In this document: piece by piece, positions 1 to 13,747 of the stretch
Layout: every line of letters starts with the position of its first letter
How positions within the stretch are numbered: position 1 is the first letter of the stretch
From: Hibiscus mutabilis
Taxonomy: Eukaryota; Streptophyta; Magnoliopsida; Malvales; Malvaceae
NCBI GenBank assembly: GCA_019671005.1
Contig: CM033745.1
Span: 33,259,526 to 33,323,525 of the forward strand
Direction of reading: 5' to 3'
DNA length: 64,000 bases
Notes under the pieces: generated by a model
What the model was told of the DNA's origin: nothing
Seen by the model: the letters and a program-made list of their open reading frames with translations, nothing else
The model's database searches: none
Translations under genes and position numbers: made by a program

Positions 1-2385
1 CTCGCATTTGGAGAACTTAGCATACAATTGTTTCTCACGGAGAGTTTGAAGTACAATACGAAGATGTTCCGCAGTATTCTTAGAGTAGATTAGAATGTCA
101 TCAATGAACACCACTACGAATTTATCGAGATAGGGTCTAAAAACCCGATTCATCAAGTCCATAAAAGTTGTCGGTGCGTTGGTTAGCCCAAAAGGCATCA
201 CCAAGAATTCATAATGACCATATCTTGTACAGAAGGCAGTTTTAGGCACATCGCACTCCTTAAATCTCATTTGATAATATCCAGACCTTAAGTCGATCTT
301 AGAAAACACAGTGGCATCCTTAAGTTGATCGAATAGGTCATAAATCATTGGCAATGGGTATTTGTTCTTAATAGTTACCTTATTCAGTTGCCGGTAATCA
401 TGCATTGCCTCATAGAACCATCATTCTTCTTTACAAAGAGAACTGGAGCTCCCCAAGGTGAGGAACTCGGTTGAATGAAGCATTTGTCAAGCAAATCTTA
501 AATTTGGGCTTTCAATTCCTTTAGCTCAACGGCTGCCATTCGATAAGGTACGATGGAAACTGAGGCAGTTCCAAGTTGTACTTCGATGCTGAATTCAACT
601 TCACGGGTTGGTGGTAAGTTCGAAAGTTCGTTAAGGAAGACATCAAGAAATTCGTACACTGTATCAATGTCTTGTATTTGAGGTTCATCCTTGGCTTCCA
701 ATGTCAAAGCATACAAGGAAGGATTTTTTGGACTCATCAACACGATGCTCTCCTTGCCAAGGCCTCGAAGATATAGCTTCCTCTTGCTACAATCTACCCA
801 GGCCTAATGCTTACTAAGCCATTCTAGGCCTAGTATAACATCAAACTCACAGATCGGTAAAGCCAATAGGTTGGCCACAAAAGGAATCCCTTGGATCACT
901 AAGGGGCAATTCTTACATGCAAGGCTTATGGTAACGCAATCTCCTAGTGGATTAGTTACAGAGATTCTCGATGCCATAGGTTCACTAGACATTCCATACT
1001 TCCTAACTAGTTCAGTGCTTATAAATGAATGCGTAGAGCCAGGATCAATCAACGCATATAAAGAGTAAGAGTACAATTCTATGGTACCTGCAATGACGTC
1101 CGGCTCATCCTTCTCCTCTTGGCTCCTCACATGATACATTTGAGCAGAAGATTTTGTTTCTTGCTTGTTGAATGGTTTTCCCGAGCCACTAGGTTTTCTC
1201 GTAGCTCCCTATGGCACTTGCCTTGATCTCTTGCCTCGAAAGGATTGATCAGAGGAAGCAACATTAGCCGGTATAGTAGTGGATTTGGTAGCACCCAAGG
1301 GATAATCAAGGATAAAATGGCCTTGTTCACCACAATAGAAACATGCTCCAGTTTGCTTACGGCACTAACCCGCTATGTGTCATTTCTGGCAGTAGTTGCA
1401 AACTGGATTTTGTGTGTTTTGATTGGATCCTCCGATGCTTTCAACTAAGGCCGTCTTAGCAAAAGACTGGGTCACTGTTTGAGGTTTCTCGATATTCTCA
1501 AAACAGGAAGGCTATAAGTACATAACTTGTTTAAGGCCTTGATACTTTCCCTTCTTATTCGACTTGGGAGGTCAGGAGTCATCTCTAAACTTTTTCTTAG
1601 ATTTACTGGACCCACCGGCCCTCTGAGCTCTCTGTGTAGTTTCGGTAGCTTTAACTCGATTCACCAGATCTTGGAAGTTGGTGATGCCCAAAGCAGTAAA
1701 CATAGGGCGTAACTCATCGCTTAGCCCAACAACAATCATCTTGCATTTATCCTCATCCTTCTTGATGTATTCCATACCATATCGGTAGTACTTGCAGAAT
1801 TCGTGGATATACTGCTCAATAGGTCAGCCACCTTACTTCAGATGGAGAAAGATGTTGCGTCTTTCTGTGAGATAGTACTCGCTAATGTACTTCTTTCAGA
1901 ATTCTTGAAGAAAGAACTCCCAAGAGATGGCTTCCTTAGGAACAATAAGTATAGTGGTTTCCCACCACTAGAGTGCTTCATCCGCTAACAATGTCAGGGC
2001 GCACTCCAGCTTGTGCTCATCAGAACACTGTAATTGCTTATTTAGGATTCTCAGTGTGTTGTCCAGCCAGTATTCCATAGTCTCAGGGTTATCATCATTT
2101 TGTCCGGTGAAGATGTAGGCTCGAAGTGAGGCCAGCTTATTAATGAGGGCTTGAGCATATTGGACAATAGGTGGAGCTGATTACGCAGGTTGTTCAACTC
2201 TCATTGAGGTCATAAATTGTTTAAACATGCCGGCCATGTTCCGCTAACACTCAGCCTGAGTATTAGGTAACTCCGGCTTGACGTTCAGAGGTAAGGGATT
2301 AGGTGGGTTTCCCCCTTACTTCCTCATCGTGTGTCGAGGAGCCAGTAGCGGGCTCATCTATGAGAGCTTCGTTAGTTCCAGACAT
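1..2385 (-). pseudogene. Degenerate gypsy gag-protease-RT polyprotein
   Basis: Gag starts at the ATG at 2385 on the minus strand. A retrotransposon gag core lies around 1572-1775, with degenerate CCHC zinc-knuckle cysteines around 1325-1400. The protease domain covers about 804-1139 and contains an LIDPGSTHSF active-site motif. The RT N-terminal linker is at about 498-743. The RT catalytic motif FIDDILIYS lies around 80-115, followed by an EHL..VL..L....LYAKFSKCE block typical of gypsy RT. The frame is broken between gag and protease and again at about 410-500. The intact version would make a polyprotein for reverse transcription in cytoplasmic particles; this copy cannot do so as one frame. 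Confidence 0.85.
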
Positions 2386-2514
2386 ATCTATAAAATAAAG
2401 AGATTAGATTAGTCGATAAGTCACAATATACACAATATATAACTCCTAGGTGGCAAAGTAACACAATAACAATACAATAGGCTTCAGTTTAGTCCTAGAA
2501 TCGACTAAACTCTA

Positions 2515-2526
2515 GCTCATATACCA
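2515..2526 (-). other. Primer-binding site of the gypsy element
   Basis: On the minus strand the bases TGGTATATGAGC lie a few bases after the LTR end. They differ by two bases from TGGTATCAGAGC, the usual plant initiator-Met-tRNA primer site. The position just inside the LTR fixes the element's orientation. Confidence 0.75.
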
Positions 2527-2530
2527 CAAA

Positions 2531-5350
2531 TATAACACCTTCTTTCGTCCTGGTCGAGAACCGGGTCGGAGAATGCTACCGGTGAACGAAACTGCGAACG
2601 GTACGGGAAAATTTCAATAAAAAACAATATTTAGTCAATATTATAACTTTTAAACATTATATAAATTCGATCTTAGCTCATTTTATCCATTTGTAACGAT
2701 GACTAATCAATTAGGACCAATTTCTAACTTTTACAAGTTTTAGGGACTAAATAGTGAATCTAATAATTTAGAGTTCCGTTAGTGCAACTAATTATACAAA
2801 ACTGAAATTCATTACACCAACAACGTTCTTGTAAATTTTCATGTCATTCTGATATCATTAACCCATCCGATTAGGCCTTGCTATGTTCAGTGACCATTTT
2901 GTAAATAAATTAAATATGTGTTCAATACCTTTTAACTGAATTACCTACCTACAAATCAATACCCCTTAGCTCGTATCTCTACGTATATGCACAGAATCGA
3001 TTTTTAATTTGAAGGATTAGAGGCTATGTATCGATATAGGTTGACCCGTTTCGGTACAACCTAAGACCGTATGGATACATTTAAATGGCCAAACTCCACT
3101 GCCTAAGTCCGTATCGATACACTTCTTTTGGGTATCGATATGCCCTGTTTCACCGTGACCAATTATGCAAGGCCGTACCGATATAGGTTGACCTGTATCG
3201 ATACACTCGTGTTGTAATGACACATTTTAGCTAGTTTTTATTCGAATTAATCTATTGAACGATGTCTAAATCAAATGAAATTTTACCAGTAAGTTTTTAA
3301 TCATTTAATCTACTAGCATGCCAAATTTTAATGTTATTCAAATTCGTTTACTAGGTTTTCACCTTTAGGAGCCAATTATGCATATCTGGTTACTTTTAGC
3401 CCCACATACAAGTCATTTTAGGTCCATTTATCCTATTACAAAGTATAGGCTATACATATACATCCAAAATTCCATGAGTAACTAGTTTAGTTACTTTGCC
3501 ACCATTATAGGAGTTTATAAGGACAAAGTACTTTACTCTAGCTTGCTTGTGACTTATCAATCTTTCGACTTCTCCGATCTCGATCCAACAATTCGATCAA
3601 CCTAAAATGCATGAGATGAAATGCATTAGGCATAATTTGCCTAATGAGGTAGTCGCAATTAAATGTCAATATCAATGAAATGCATTACAAATCATGTCTT
3701 GATAATAATAGTGAAATGAATCATTATTAGCAATGTAATGATCATGTTCAATAGTATTAAATCCATGTTTCAACAATAACCCTTGGATCGATTCAGAATA
3801 GTGGATACACGAATTCCTACGCCTCGCTAAATCAATGAATGGTCTAGTCTCTCCGCCTCACCAATATGACCAATATCATAATCCATCCCTCAACCTCGCC
3901 AAATCAATATATGTCGTAGCCTTAGGATCGTAGTCCACCGTACACTAAGCTCATGAATTCTATGACATGCCAATTGTATCCAAAGTTCTTTCGAATCCAA
4001 GGTCCGGTGATAATATCAATGATCGGTGTTCAATAGCAATGACAATAATCAATATATTCAATGACTTTATCAATGAGCAATGTTTCAATATCAATGTCCT
4101 ATAACAATATCAATGACATTAGTAATATTTCAATGATCTCAATGACGATATCCATAGCAGTGATTCATTTGCAATGTTTCGATGAAAATAACAAGGTTAA
4201 CATCAATAATCTATGACAATGGCAATAACATTGGCAATGTCCATGCTCTATAATCAATATCCTATATTTCAATGATTATGACAATGTTAATGAAATTAAC
4301 AATACTCAATAACAATGACGATATCTATGTTCGATGTTCATTAACAATGCGATAGCAATGACAATGTTCAATACTCGATGCGACAACTTACCGATGCTTA
4401 CCATAATATCCGCTAAGCGGTGTTATGCAATAATCCTTAGCGGTGAGGTTAGCAATGACAATTTCATTAACAACAAAATCGAGAAAGGCACCTAGCTTAA
4501 TCTCGAGACTCCGACTACACTCACCCTTATATTCTGAAGCTTTCAAGTCTCTCGGATAGTAATCCCTTTGTTTCTAGCTCTCGTTGGTGATGGTGGATGT
4601 CCTCCTTCCACTTCTTGAGCTAAGATAGCCAATAGGGAAATAGTTAGGATTTGTAATACGATATCGAAATCAGTTTAACAATATCAAAATCAACATCTAA
4701 ATTTGATATAGCCATTAGCTATGGGATATCCATGTATTAAAGCTTTAAAATACTTAGGTTAACATGGTGCTCAACTTAAAACTCAAGATTAAACACTATA
4801 TATCCATGGAATCATCTAATTGCTTGGGGGTTTAGGCTTACCTGATCATTAGCTATGATTCAATATCAATGGATTGAAGAAAATTCAAGCGTCTCCAACC
4901 TCAACAATGGAGGTGCTTGCTTGGATGAAGATGAAGACAATGGAGGTGCTAGCTTAGCTTGGTTTAGGCAATCGGGTAAGCTTCTTACTTTTTAGCTATT
5001 CCCTTTACTTGCTTTGTAAATACAAAGCTTTCTTTCCCTTGAAGGAATTTAATTCTGATATCCCACGTATGTGGTAACTTAAGTGAGGAGGGGCTAATCG
5101 CAAGGTTAGTCCCTCAACTCTTAATTCCTTATACTTGTACCCCTAAACTTCTAATTTCTACAATTTAGTCATTAAACAAGTTTTCAATATTTTCAATAGG
5201 GTCCTTAAGCAATAGTTTGACTCAATTAGAGTCCAATATCAATACAATTGACCTTGTGGTCAATGTCATTACAATGTTTTAACAGTTCCGATGTAGGGTT
5301 TCTGATCGCCGGAACCCAATTCTGACTAGGCCAGATTTTGGGGTGTTACA
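2531..5350 (-). repeat. 5' LTR of the gypsy element, about 2.8 kb
   Basis: On the minus strand it starts TGTAACACCCC at 5350 and ends GGTGTTATA at 2531. The end was presumably TGTTACA before mutation. A primer-binding site follows directly. Inside are GTATCGATAC-type motifs (3023-3210) and a long stretch of degenerate CAATG/CAATA units (about 3650-4400). It also contains a conserved block around 3950-3990 with a GGCATG(T/C)C core, which recurs in the LTRs at 14300-19941 and 61745-63739. No long open frame is present. The length is on the long side for gypsy LTRs. Confidence 0.8.
3650..4400. repeat. Degenerate CAATGA/CAATAT short-unit repeat region in the gypsy LTR
   Basis: Units such as CAATGACAATA, ATCAATG and TTTCAATGATG recur dozens of times without a fixed period. 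The same composition appears at 13900-14100 and 19990-20150, in LTR fragments of the same family. It looks like a diversified internal tandem array. Confidence 0.6.
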
Positions 5351-6199
5351 GTTTCTCACGACGCTCGGTTCTAAGGAGCGATTTTCAGTGGTCTTTCAGT
5401 AGTTTGATTTCCTATTGTGGTTGTTTGGCGATGCATTCAGATCTACTTAGCGAAGTAGCCTACAAGAGTGTTGGTTTCGCATCAAGCGTCTAAGGGATTC
5501 ACTTTATATCTTGTGTGTTGATAATTCTCTAGCCTTTTATCGTTCACTTGAGCCTATGCTAATCTATCTGAGTAACGGTGAGAGCATCCTTTACTGGCGT
5601 GATTAAGTTTTCCCTTTTTTGAGAAGGAGGGGAGTACTTTTATCATTTTCTTTTTCTAGTTTGTTATTATTGGTTATGTATATTTTTTTCATGTTTGAAT
5701 CTCTTTGTTTGACTTTATTTCTAAGTAATAAAAGTAGTATCTCCTAGGGTGATTACAAGATAGTATCTGTTTATAGATATTCTTAACCCTTTGACAAAGC
5801 GTATACACCATATAGACATAGTAATTTAAACCCGTGTCTCCTAGGATGAACATCATCCGCTTTTTCACTGTGGCACTTGTTAAGTTGTTCCTGATATTAT
5901 CTTCATACAAAAAGAATATCTCGTGTGTTTATGAATATATAATTGAGAAAGAAAGGTTTCCGCATCTCTAAAAACCGAGCTTTCGTCTCTAGTATTTGAA
6001 CAGAGAGCATTTGGAATTCTTTTTCCATTGTTGTGAAAACTAAATCCACTGATCGGTTGAAGTTGGTAATGGCTGTTTCATCCTTTAATCAAATAATTCT
6101 AACTCAAAATTTAGAGAATACAAATAATAGATATAAGTTATTTTAATTTAGTTTAGTTGATATAAATCGTTTCCACCTTTTTTATAGAAGGAAAAAACT
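5351..6199. other. Spacer with no recognisable gene
   Basis: Between the gypsy 5' LTR end and the first MITE. I see no coding frame with family resemblance, no RNA gene and no terminal repeats. The short frame at 5689-5910 has no recognisable motif and is probably chance. Confidence 0.5.
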
Positions 6200-6428
6200 T
6201 TGATACACAAGCTGTCTAAACTAAAGTTTACATGTGCCTTTTAGTTTTAGGGGTTAGTGTTTTAGTTTAGGAGTTTAGGTTGTATGGTTTAGAATTTAAT
6301 GTTAGTGCTTAGAATTTAGGTTATAAGATTTAAGGTTTAGGGTTTAGTTTTTTAGGGCTAGAGTTAGAAATTTAGGATTTAGGTTTTATAGTATAAATAT
6401 GTAGGCTTGTGTAAACATGTGTATCCAA
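6200..6428. mobile_element. MITE-like element with telomere-like core (copy A)
   Basis: Its ends are inverted repeats, TTTGATACACAAG on the left and a TTGTGTAAACATGTGTATCC variant on the right. The core is degenerate TTTAGGG-type sequence (GTTTAGGG, ATTTAGG and similar). The same design recurs at 45149-45393, 45800-46040, 46856-47075 and 47345-47532. Confidence 0.6.
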
Positions 6429-6641
6429 AATTTATCCGAAGGGATTTTAATTTTTTTATTTTCAAATACTTCTTCTTTTTTGAGTCATTAGTTTTCTTAA
6501 CAATAGTTATTTTATAATTTTAACCTTATGATTAATCAAATAACGTGATTCAATTAAAAAAATTAAAGAAACAACCGAGTTGGGTTTCGTTTTATTTTTT
6601 TAATCATATATATATGGGAAAATATATGATAATGATTTAAT

Positions 6642-9600
6642 TGTTGTGAACAAAATAAACAAGAACAAGAGAGATGAACAAAGACAAAGATCAGAGACAA
6701 ATAAAGAGACTTTTATTATATTCTCAATGTAGGGTTCTGTATAATGCTTTCTTCAAACTTTATATTTATAGGCATAAGATGGAAACTTTAATTACAATGG
6801 GTATTAAACCCTAATCATAAAGCACATTAAAGTCTCACTTAATATATGAATATCCACCATAAATAAAAATATTCATAACACTCTCCATTGGATATTCATG
6901 AAGATAATGTGCCTCGTTAAAACCTTACTAAGATAAAAACCTTGTGGGGAAAATTTTCTTAGTGAAGGAAAAAGAGTACATACATCTTTGATACGCATAA
7001 CATGTTTCCTCATTAAAAACCTTACCAAGAAAATCCATTGGGACAAAACCTCGATTAAGAGAAAAAGAGTGCAACGCGTATTTACTCTCCCTCATGAAAA
7101 CATCACATAAGATCTTTGAATCTTCATAATTCAATATTCAATATAATCTTCAAACGTTGAAGTATAATATGCACTAGTGAATAGATCTTTCAAATTACTG
7201 CTTGAAAGGATTCATCGAATACTATTCTTCTGAAGATCATGAGGGACAAAACTTTAAAGAAATATGTTTTGTTTTTTAACATTTGATGTATCAACCTTTT
7301 GATTGAGATATAAATTTTACATTATCTCTACACAAGATAACTTGCATCTTATCTTGTGAAAGCAATTCACATATCTTCTGGATATGTTTAGCCAAACACA
7401 TATTTCGGCTTTACCTCGTGCATGGTAATTATTTACATGATTTGGAGAGGCATCGAGTTTTGAAAGATCTAAAGGTAATGTTCTTGTAACACTTAGATAG
7501 TACTTTTAGACCAATTAAGATCCGATGTATAATAATTATTTTTCGACTTTGGTTTGTGCTCAACGGATGTGCATTATGCATGTAAAGTCCCTTGAAACAT
7601 TTTTCTATGTATGTCAATTGATGCCCAAGGATTTTATTGTAAGGGAGATCACTTCATGAATCTCAATTATATTCAAATCATCAACATACACAACAACAAT
7701 AACAAATCCGGAGCTAAACCTCTTAATAAAAATGCTCGGGAAATTGAATAATTATTATAGTCTTTCGCTAATAAGTATTCACTGAGGCGATTATACAACA
7801 TGCGCCCAAATTGTTTTAATCCATAAATAGATAAGTTCAATTTAATTGAATAATGTTCTCAAGAACTTGAATTAACTACTTCTTGCAGTCTAAATTCTTC
7901 CAGAAATTTCATGTAAATGTTATTATCAAGAGGTTCATACAAATAGGATGTAACAACATCCATTAGGCAGAAACAAGGTCTTTTATTACCAGACGAATAA
8001 AAAATCTAAACGTAGTTGTATCCACCACCGAGGTGTATGTTTCCTCATAATCGATTCTAAATCTTTGTGCAGCCAAACACTTAAAGTATGTTTCCCCTTT
8101 TTCATTTCTATTTCTCACAAAGGCTCATTTATATCCACGAGTTTTACACATTTCGATGTACGGACTATGGGCCCAAAATACTTCTCTTTCCGAAAGAGAA
8201 TTTAGTTTCGCCTCAATTGCCTTTTTTTTATTTTGGCCAATCATTTCTTTGTTTACATTGCCCAATTGACAATGGTTCATGATCCACATCATCAACTAAA
8301 ATCTCTAGTGTTACATTGCATGCAAATGTATTATCAACATCGATTTGATTTCGGTTCCACTTATTATCATACATGACATAATCTATTGAGATCTCTTTAT
8401 TATCAGGTACCTGAGTCATGTCAATGTCTCTGTTAGAGACCTTTTAATCTCTTCTAGAGATTTTTATAATACGTTAATTTTTATCTTTGGAACCTACTTG
8501 TCTACCACGCTTCAGGCGTAAGTTAGACTCATTAGCAATTAGAGTTTGTCCTTTCGGGACATCAACTTTAGTCGGAGCATTCATAGCTGGTATATGTGAC
8601 TTAACCACTCTTTTAGGGTCAGCAAAAGCATCTGACAATTGATTTGCTAAGTTTTGTAAATGAATTATCCTTTGAACTTCTAGTTCACATTTGTTGAGTA
8701 TGTGGATCAAAATGAGAGAATGATAATTCATTTCAACTTATTTCTTTTCCCAACTATTTATTTTCTCCCTATAATGTTGGGAAAATTAACTCATTAAAAT
8801 GACAGTCAGCAAATCGAACTGTAAATAAATTTCCTATAAGAAGCTCGAGATATTTAATTATCAAGGGGAATTCGAATCTAACATATATTCCCAACCACTT
8901 TTGAGGACCCATCTTTTTTGCGTGGTGGAGCAATTATAACATATACCGCACACCCAAAAGTTCTAAGATGGGAAATATTTGGTTCCTAACCAAAAACCAT
9001 TTTTAATGGAGAGAACTTATGATAATTTATTGGCTTGATGTAAATTAATGATGCAGGTTGATAACAAAGATATATATGACCATCTAGGCGATGCATCGAT
9101 TAAAACTGTAAAATATCTAGATGGTCTGTAAGAAGGGTGTATGGGTCCACATATATCACTATTTATCCGTTCCAGAAAATTAATAGATTCATAATCTATC
9201 TTAGCTGGTGATGGTCGAATAATTAGTTTGCCTTGAGAGCAAGCACCACATAAAAAACATTATTTTGAAAAATCTGTGAGTTCTTCAACCAATGACCACA
9301 TGAAGTGTCAATAATTTTTCGCACCATAATTGAACAGGCATGCCAAATAATAAAGTTATCAGTAAACTTCTGGTTTACAATAGCAAGAGCTTCAATTTGT
9401 ACTAATTCTTATGTAGTACAATACGGATGACAGTGCATGTAATTTTGTCAAGATTTTCTTATTGTCTTGGATTATACTCGTAATATAGAGATAGTCAACA
9501 TTCCCTTGACTAATAGTCTCAATATGATATTCATTTATGCAAATATCTTTAAAATTTAATAAGTCTCTTTGCGACTTTGACGAATTAACGCATTGTGAAT

Positions 9601-11887
9601 ATGGAATTGAGTTCCATTTGGCAGTAACATATTTGCTCTTCTGGAGCCTTATATGATATTAGTACTTCCGGATATAGTACTCGTATTATTCCCTTGCATT
9701 TTTAAATGGAAAAATATGCATAAATATGCGCCTTTTAGTATGTGCTTTGTTCCATTCAATTCAAGGAATGAAAAATATTGAGTATATCACATATCAAATC
9801 GATTATCTATCAAAGATAATGTCTCAAGAACTTATTATTTTTCAGAGCATTGATATTTTAGTACTTTGAGATATAGTACTCACATTTTCCCCTTGCATTC
9901 AAATGGGAAAAATATTTCTTATACTTAAGTATAGTATGAGTATTTGCATTGTCTGTTAAGCATCAATCGTCACAATTCATTGCATATTTTATTTAGGAAG
10001 TAATCGTATTCTTCAAATGATAATAAATAAATATTTTAAAATATTTAAATATATATAATATTAAAACGTAAATAAATAATATGTAAAGTAAATTAACATA
10101 AAATAAATTAAAAGATAAATTATTCCCTTTAGAGGTTATAAGGAAATAAAATAAAAAGATGAATTATTCTCTTCAGGCGTTATGAGGAAATCAACAACAT
10201 CCAAATGAGTTGGACCAACAACGTCATAATTATTTTCGCCATAAACAAAATTTGTTTATATTTTCTTTCATTTATCTTTCGTGATTGTGGATAAAAGTCT
10301 ATAATGCTTCGGAGTTTGACAAGTACGAGACTAATGGTTTGTACCATCGCATTGATAACATAAAGATTTTAATATGATCTCTATCACTCTTGTCATCCTC
10401 ATAATCCTACTTCCGGTGGGTATAAGCATTCTTAAAATGATCATCTTATCCATGTCGATTTGTATGGTCTCAATCGCGACCACAATTGATAATGTGGCAT
10501 TTATTCTTTCCGCTATAAAATGTCACATTCACTTCAGGAAATGGAGCGGAGCCAATAAGTCTTTAAAACCTTTTCACGATATTGTGTTTGCAAGATAACA
10601 TTAATTGCGTAAAAAATAGAGTATATTTTTTTAATATATCCTCATCAGTGATACCCTGACCACAAAATTTCAGTTTAATTTGAAACGTTCACATAACTGA
10701 ATTTTACTCACTAACCATATAGTGAATTATTAATGTTTGCATTCACTTTAGGGAATGAAACAAATCAAATAATCGCACGAAATAAACATCGCGCTTGCAT
10801 TCACTTCAGGGAATGCCTCCCATAAAAATTCTTGAATCAAGACAAATTTTCGTAACTTGAACTTGGAAAAAGTCTATAGTCGAGTTTTTCGACACAAAAG
10901 AATTATTGTTTTCAAGCAAATATAAATTTTATAACAGTCATACTATTAAAGAATAATTGATCAACCAATATATAATACTTACCAGACTTAAAAATCAATA
11001 CGCCAAATAAAAAACTTATAGGTATTGAATTTTTCTTCAGTCTTTTCATTTTGATTGAGGTTTTCAATCCAATAAAGAACCGCACTAGAACTTGGTTCAT
11101 CTTCGGCGAACCATGAAACAATCACACCTTTTCATCATAATGTTTTGTGAACCTTAAAAAATTTAAACATCAAATTCAAACAAATAATAATAATAATTAA
11201 TCTCAAATATATGTTTGTATATATATAAAGCAAAAGTAAATGAAAAAATTGTTGATCTCATAAAACATCCCTGTCAAGTGGCATATTCAATCCACTATTT
11301 TCTTCACTTTCCTTAAAGTAGACGTTGGTCATTATATCACCATAATTTTCAAACTAAGTTGATTTCGTAGGTTTCGTTGAAGGCCGATATTTGTTCCTGA
11401 AGTTATATATATAAACTCAGTGCAACAAAACGCCATTAAATATTAGACGAAATAATAATCAAATAATATATCAAAATACATTGACCTTAATATCAGAGTG
11501 ATTAACCAACCACTATATCGATATATAAATAAGAAAACACACCATACTTTTTAAGTTAATTTGAATATATGGTAGATATAGTCACTAATATCTTGTTGAA
11601 ATCTTTTTCGGGAAATACCGACAAGAACCGCGGTTATTGAGTGAGATTGTGATGATAACGTATTGTGAACAAAATAAAGAAGAACAAGAGAGATGAACAA
11701 AAACAAAGATGAGAGACAAATAGAGAGACTTGTACTATATTCTCAATGTAGGGTTGTGTACAACGTTTTCTTCAAACTCTATATTTATAGGCATAAGATG
11801 GAAATCCTGGTATTAAACCTAATAATAAAGTACATTAAAATCTCATTTAATATATAGATATCTGCATGAATAAAGATATTCATAACA
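6642..11887 (-). mobile_element. Decayed Ty1/copia retrotransposon with both LTRs
   Basis: The two LTRs are near-identical direct repeats: 6642-6880 (239 bp) and 11661-11887 (about 227 bp). Each begins T(G/A)TTGTGAACAAAAT and ends ATTCATAACA. The minus-strand primer site next to the upper LTR reads CGTTATCATCACAATC, similar to the CGTTATCAGCACGA type used by some copia elements. I could not find a matching target-site duplication: TTAAT precedes 6642 and CAATA follows 11887. The interior is heavily mutated, and coding motifs survive only in pieces. Confidence 0.8.
7620..10560 (-). pseudogene. Remnants of copia gag-pol (zinc knuckle, integrase C-terminal part, RT)
   Basis: On the minus strand the RT signature YVDD is encoded at 7677-7688, within a VVVYVDDLNII context. 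Around 8880-9010 the frame encodes an LRTFGCAVYV...MGPQ..LGIYV stretch. This is the conserved region linking integrase to RT in plant copia elements. Around 10460-10560 there are remains of a gag zinc knuckle. Stops and frameshifts between all of these make a functional polyprotein impossible. The order gag, integrase, RT (high to low coordinate) confirms copia arrangement on the minus strand. Confidence 0.75.
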
Positions 11888-12647
11888 CAATAATATTTTT
11901 GCTCTTAATTTTTTAAAATATATATTTTAATCCTTATATTCTGTCCATCTTTTCATCCTAAAATTTGAATTTTTCTAATCAAATTGAACAAATTAACGAA
12001 AAACTAATAGACTCGTTAAACTGACTCTAACTATTTATCTTTTTGCCAACACTTATGTAAGTTATTTTTTGTATGTAAAAATATAAATTTAAATATTATC
12101 TTAAAATAGTAAAAAAAATTAAAAATAAATTAAAAATTAAAAATCATAATAATATATAAAAATACATATAAAATTATAAATTAATAAGGTTTGTAAGAAT
12201 TATAAAAATAAAACGAAGGTTAGGATTTAAGAATTAATTTGTTTGTTGAAAGCTCACTCTACACACAAATGTATATATATATATATATAAGTATTAATTG
12301 TTTGGGTGAAATACACAAGTCATTTAATTATAAGTTTATTAATAAACATATAATTTTTCTCCTAAAAGTGATAATTTACTATGTGACAAGCAATCCACAT
12401 TGTCATTAAAATCGAAACATAATAGGTATAAATAATAATTTTAGTCCTCAAAACTTATACATTCTATCAATTTCATCTCAATTTAAAAATAATTCAATAA
12501 ATTTAAACAGTTTAAAAATCTCGACACTACTTCAACCACTTGTCACACTCCATGTTACTATCCCTTGACTCGATAATTGACATAAGTGATAGTTCGACAA
12601 ACACAATCAATTCAATAATGGACAACTAACATACAAATAGAACATAT
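11888..12647. other. AT-rich spacer with a dispersed repeat at its end
   Basis: The stretch 11888-12420 is AT-rich with an (AT)n run near 12270-12290 and no coding signal. The last part (about 12425-12640) is an inverted relative of 46490-46700 and, partially, of 31055-31140. It is therefore a dispersed repeat. It ends with the CATAT target site of the next copia element. Confidence 0.55.
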
Positions 12648-13747
12648 TGTTGGGGAGATCAATCAATGGTGAAAGTGGCCAAAAGGGGGTGAATTGTCAA
12701 TTAAAAAGATGTGGAAGCAAATTGGAAAATAAAAAAATTGAGACATAAGTAGTTATAGTGGTTCAACCTTCTAACAAGGTTCACATCCACTACCATAGCT
12801 TCCTACTAAGGATTTTTCCCAAATTCACTAAGAATTTCTTCCCTTTTTCTAGGCTCAAGAGGAAAACTTTTACTAACTCAGAGCTTTCTATCTCAAAGCT
12901 TTGAGAAAAACTCTCTTTTACAAGAAGAAGTTTAGCAAACTGAAAATCCTTTCAAAGGTAATGAGTTTGCCCAAATATAAGTTCACTCAAACCCAATACT
13001 TGAATAAAAATGATTACAAATATGAACACTCAAGTGGGTTACAAGGATATGACTCTAAAAGCTCAAAGAATGTTGGATAATTGATTGAATTCTTAAGACT
13101 GATTAATAATTGTTGTTGTAGCTTTGGAGACTTGATTTTATACCCCCTCATTGATTTCTAACCGTTTGGGTAGCTAAGATCATAAATATAGTCGTTGGGC
13201 TGCATTTTTCTGCAATAAATATTGTTTGGTATCCATGCGTATCGGTATACAAACATGTATATCAGTACTTGCCATAAGAAGAAAGATTCGTAGTAAAAAG
13301 GGGTATCGGTACGCGGGAGGGTATATCGGTATGAAAAGTGTATTTTACAAAGGGGTATTAAGTCGTATCGGTACCACTTTTGCTCACTGGAATCTGAGAA
13401 AGTTGAGAATGAAAAAAAGATTTCGGTACGCCTAAGGGCGTATCGATACGGTATAACTGATTTTCAAAGTTATGATTCCAATAAATTGAAAAGTGTAACG
13501 GTCGAATATTGAATGCAAAAGATTTACAGAATCTAAACACTCTGTATCGGTACGCATGAACCGTACCGATACTCAAAGGCCGTTTGGTTCCTAGGCATGA
13601 ATGGTCTAATATTAAACCGTACTAACAAGGGCAGCAGTCGAATATTAAATGCAAAAGATTTACAAAATCTAAACAGCCCGTATCGGTACGCATAAATCGT
13701 ACTGAAAAGGGCAACGGTCAAATATTAAATGTAAAAGATTCACAAAA
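12648..13747 (-). repeat. Truncated 3' LTR of the nested copia element
   Basis: It matches the 5' LTR copy from 25438 onward: both share the segment 'caatcaatggtgaaagtggc' and many CGTATCGGTACG-type motifs. The alignment stops near 13747, where gypsy-LTR sequence starts. This removes the first couple of hundred bases of the LTR in its own orientation. Part of the motif region (an AAATATTAAATGCAAAAGAT unit) is repeated about three times between 13500 and 13750. Confidence 0.75.

Larger units (their letters stand above)
1..5350 (-). mobile_element. Ty3/gypsy LTR retrotransposon, 5' half, running off the left edge
   Basis: Read on the minus strand, the order is LTR (5350 to 2531), primer-binding site, gag, aspartic protease, then reverse transcriptase up to base 1. 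The remaining pol and the 3' LTR lie outside the window, so no target-site duplication can be tested. The coding part is interrupted by several stops and frame changes, so this copy is defective. The domain order and the proline-rich linker just before RT (around 560-640) fit a chromovirus-type element of the Tekay/Del kind. That lineage call is from memory of the family and is only moderately certain. Confidence 0.85.
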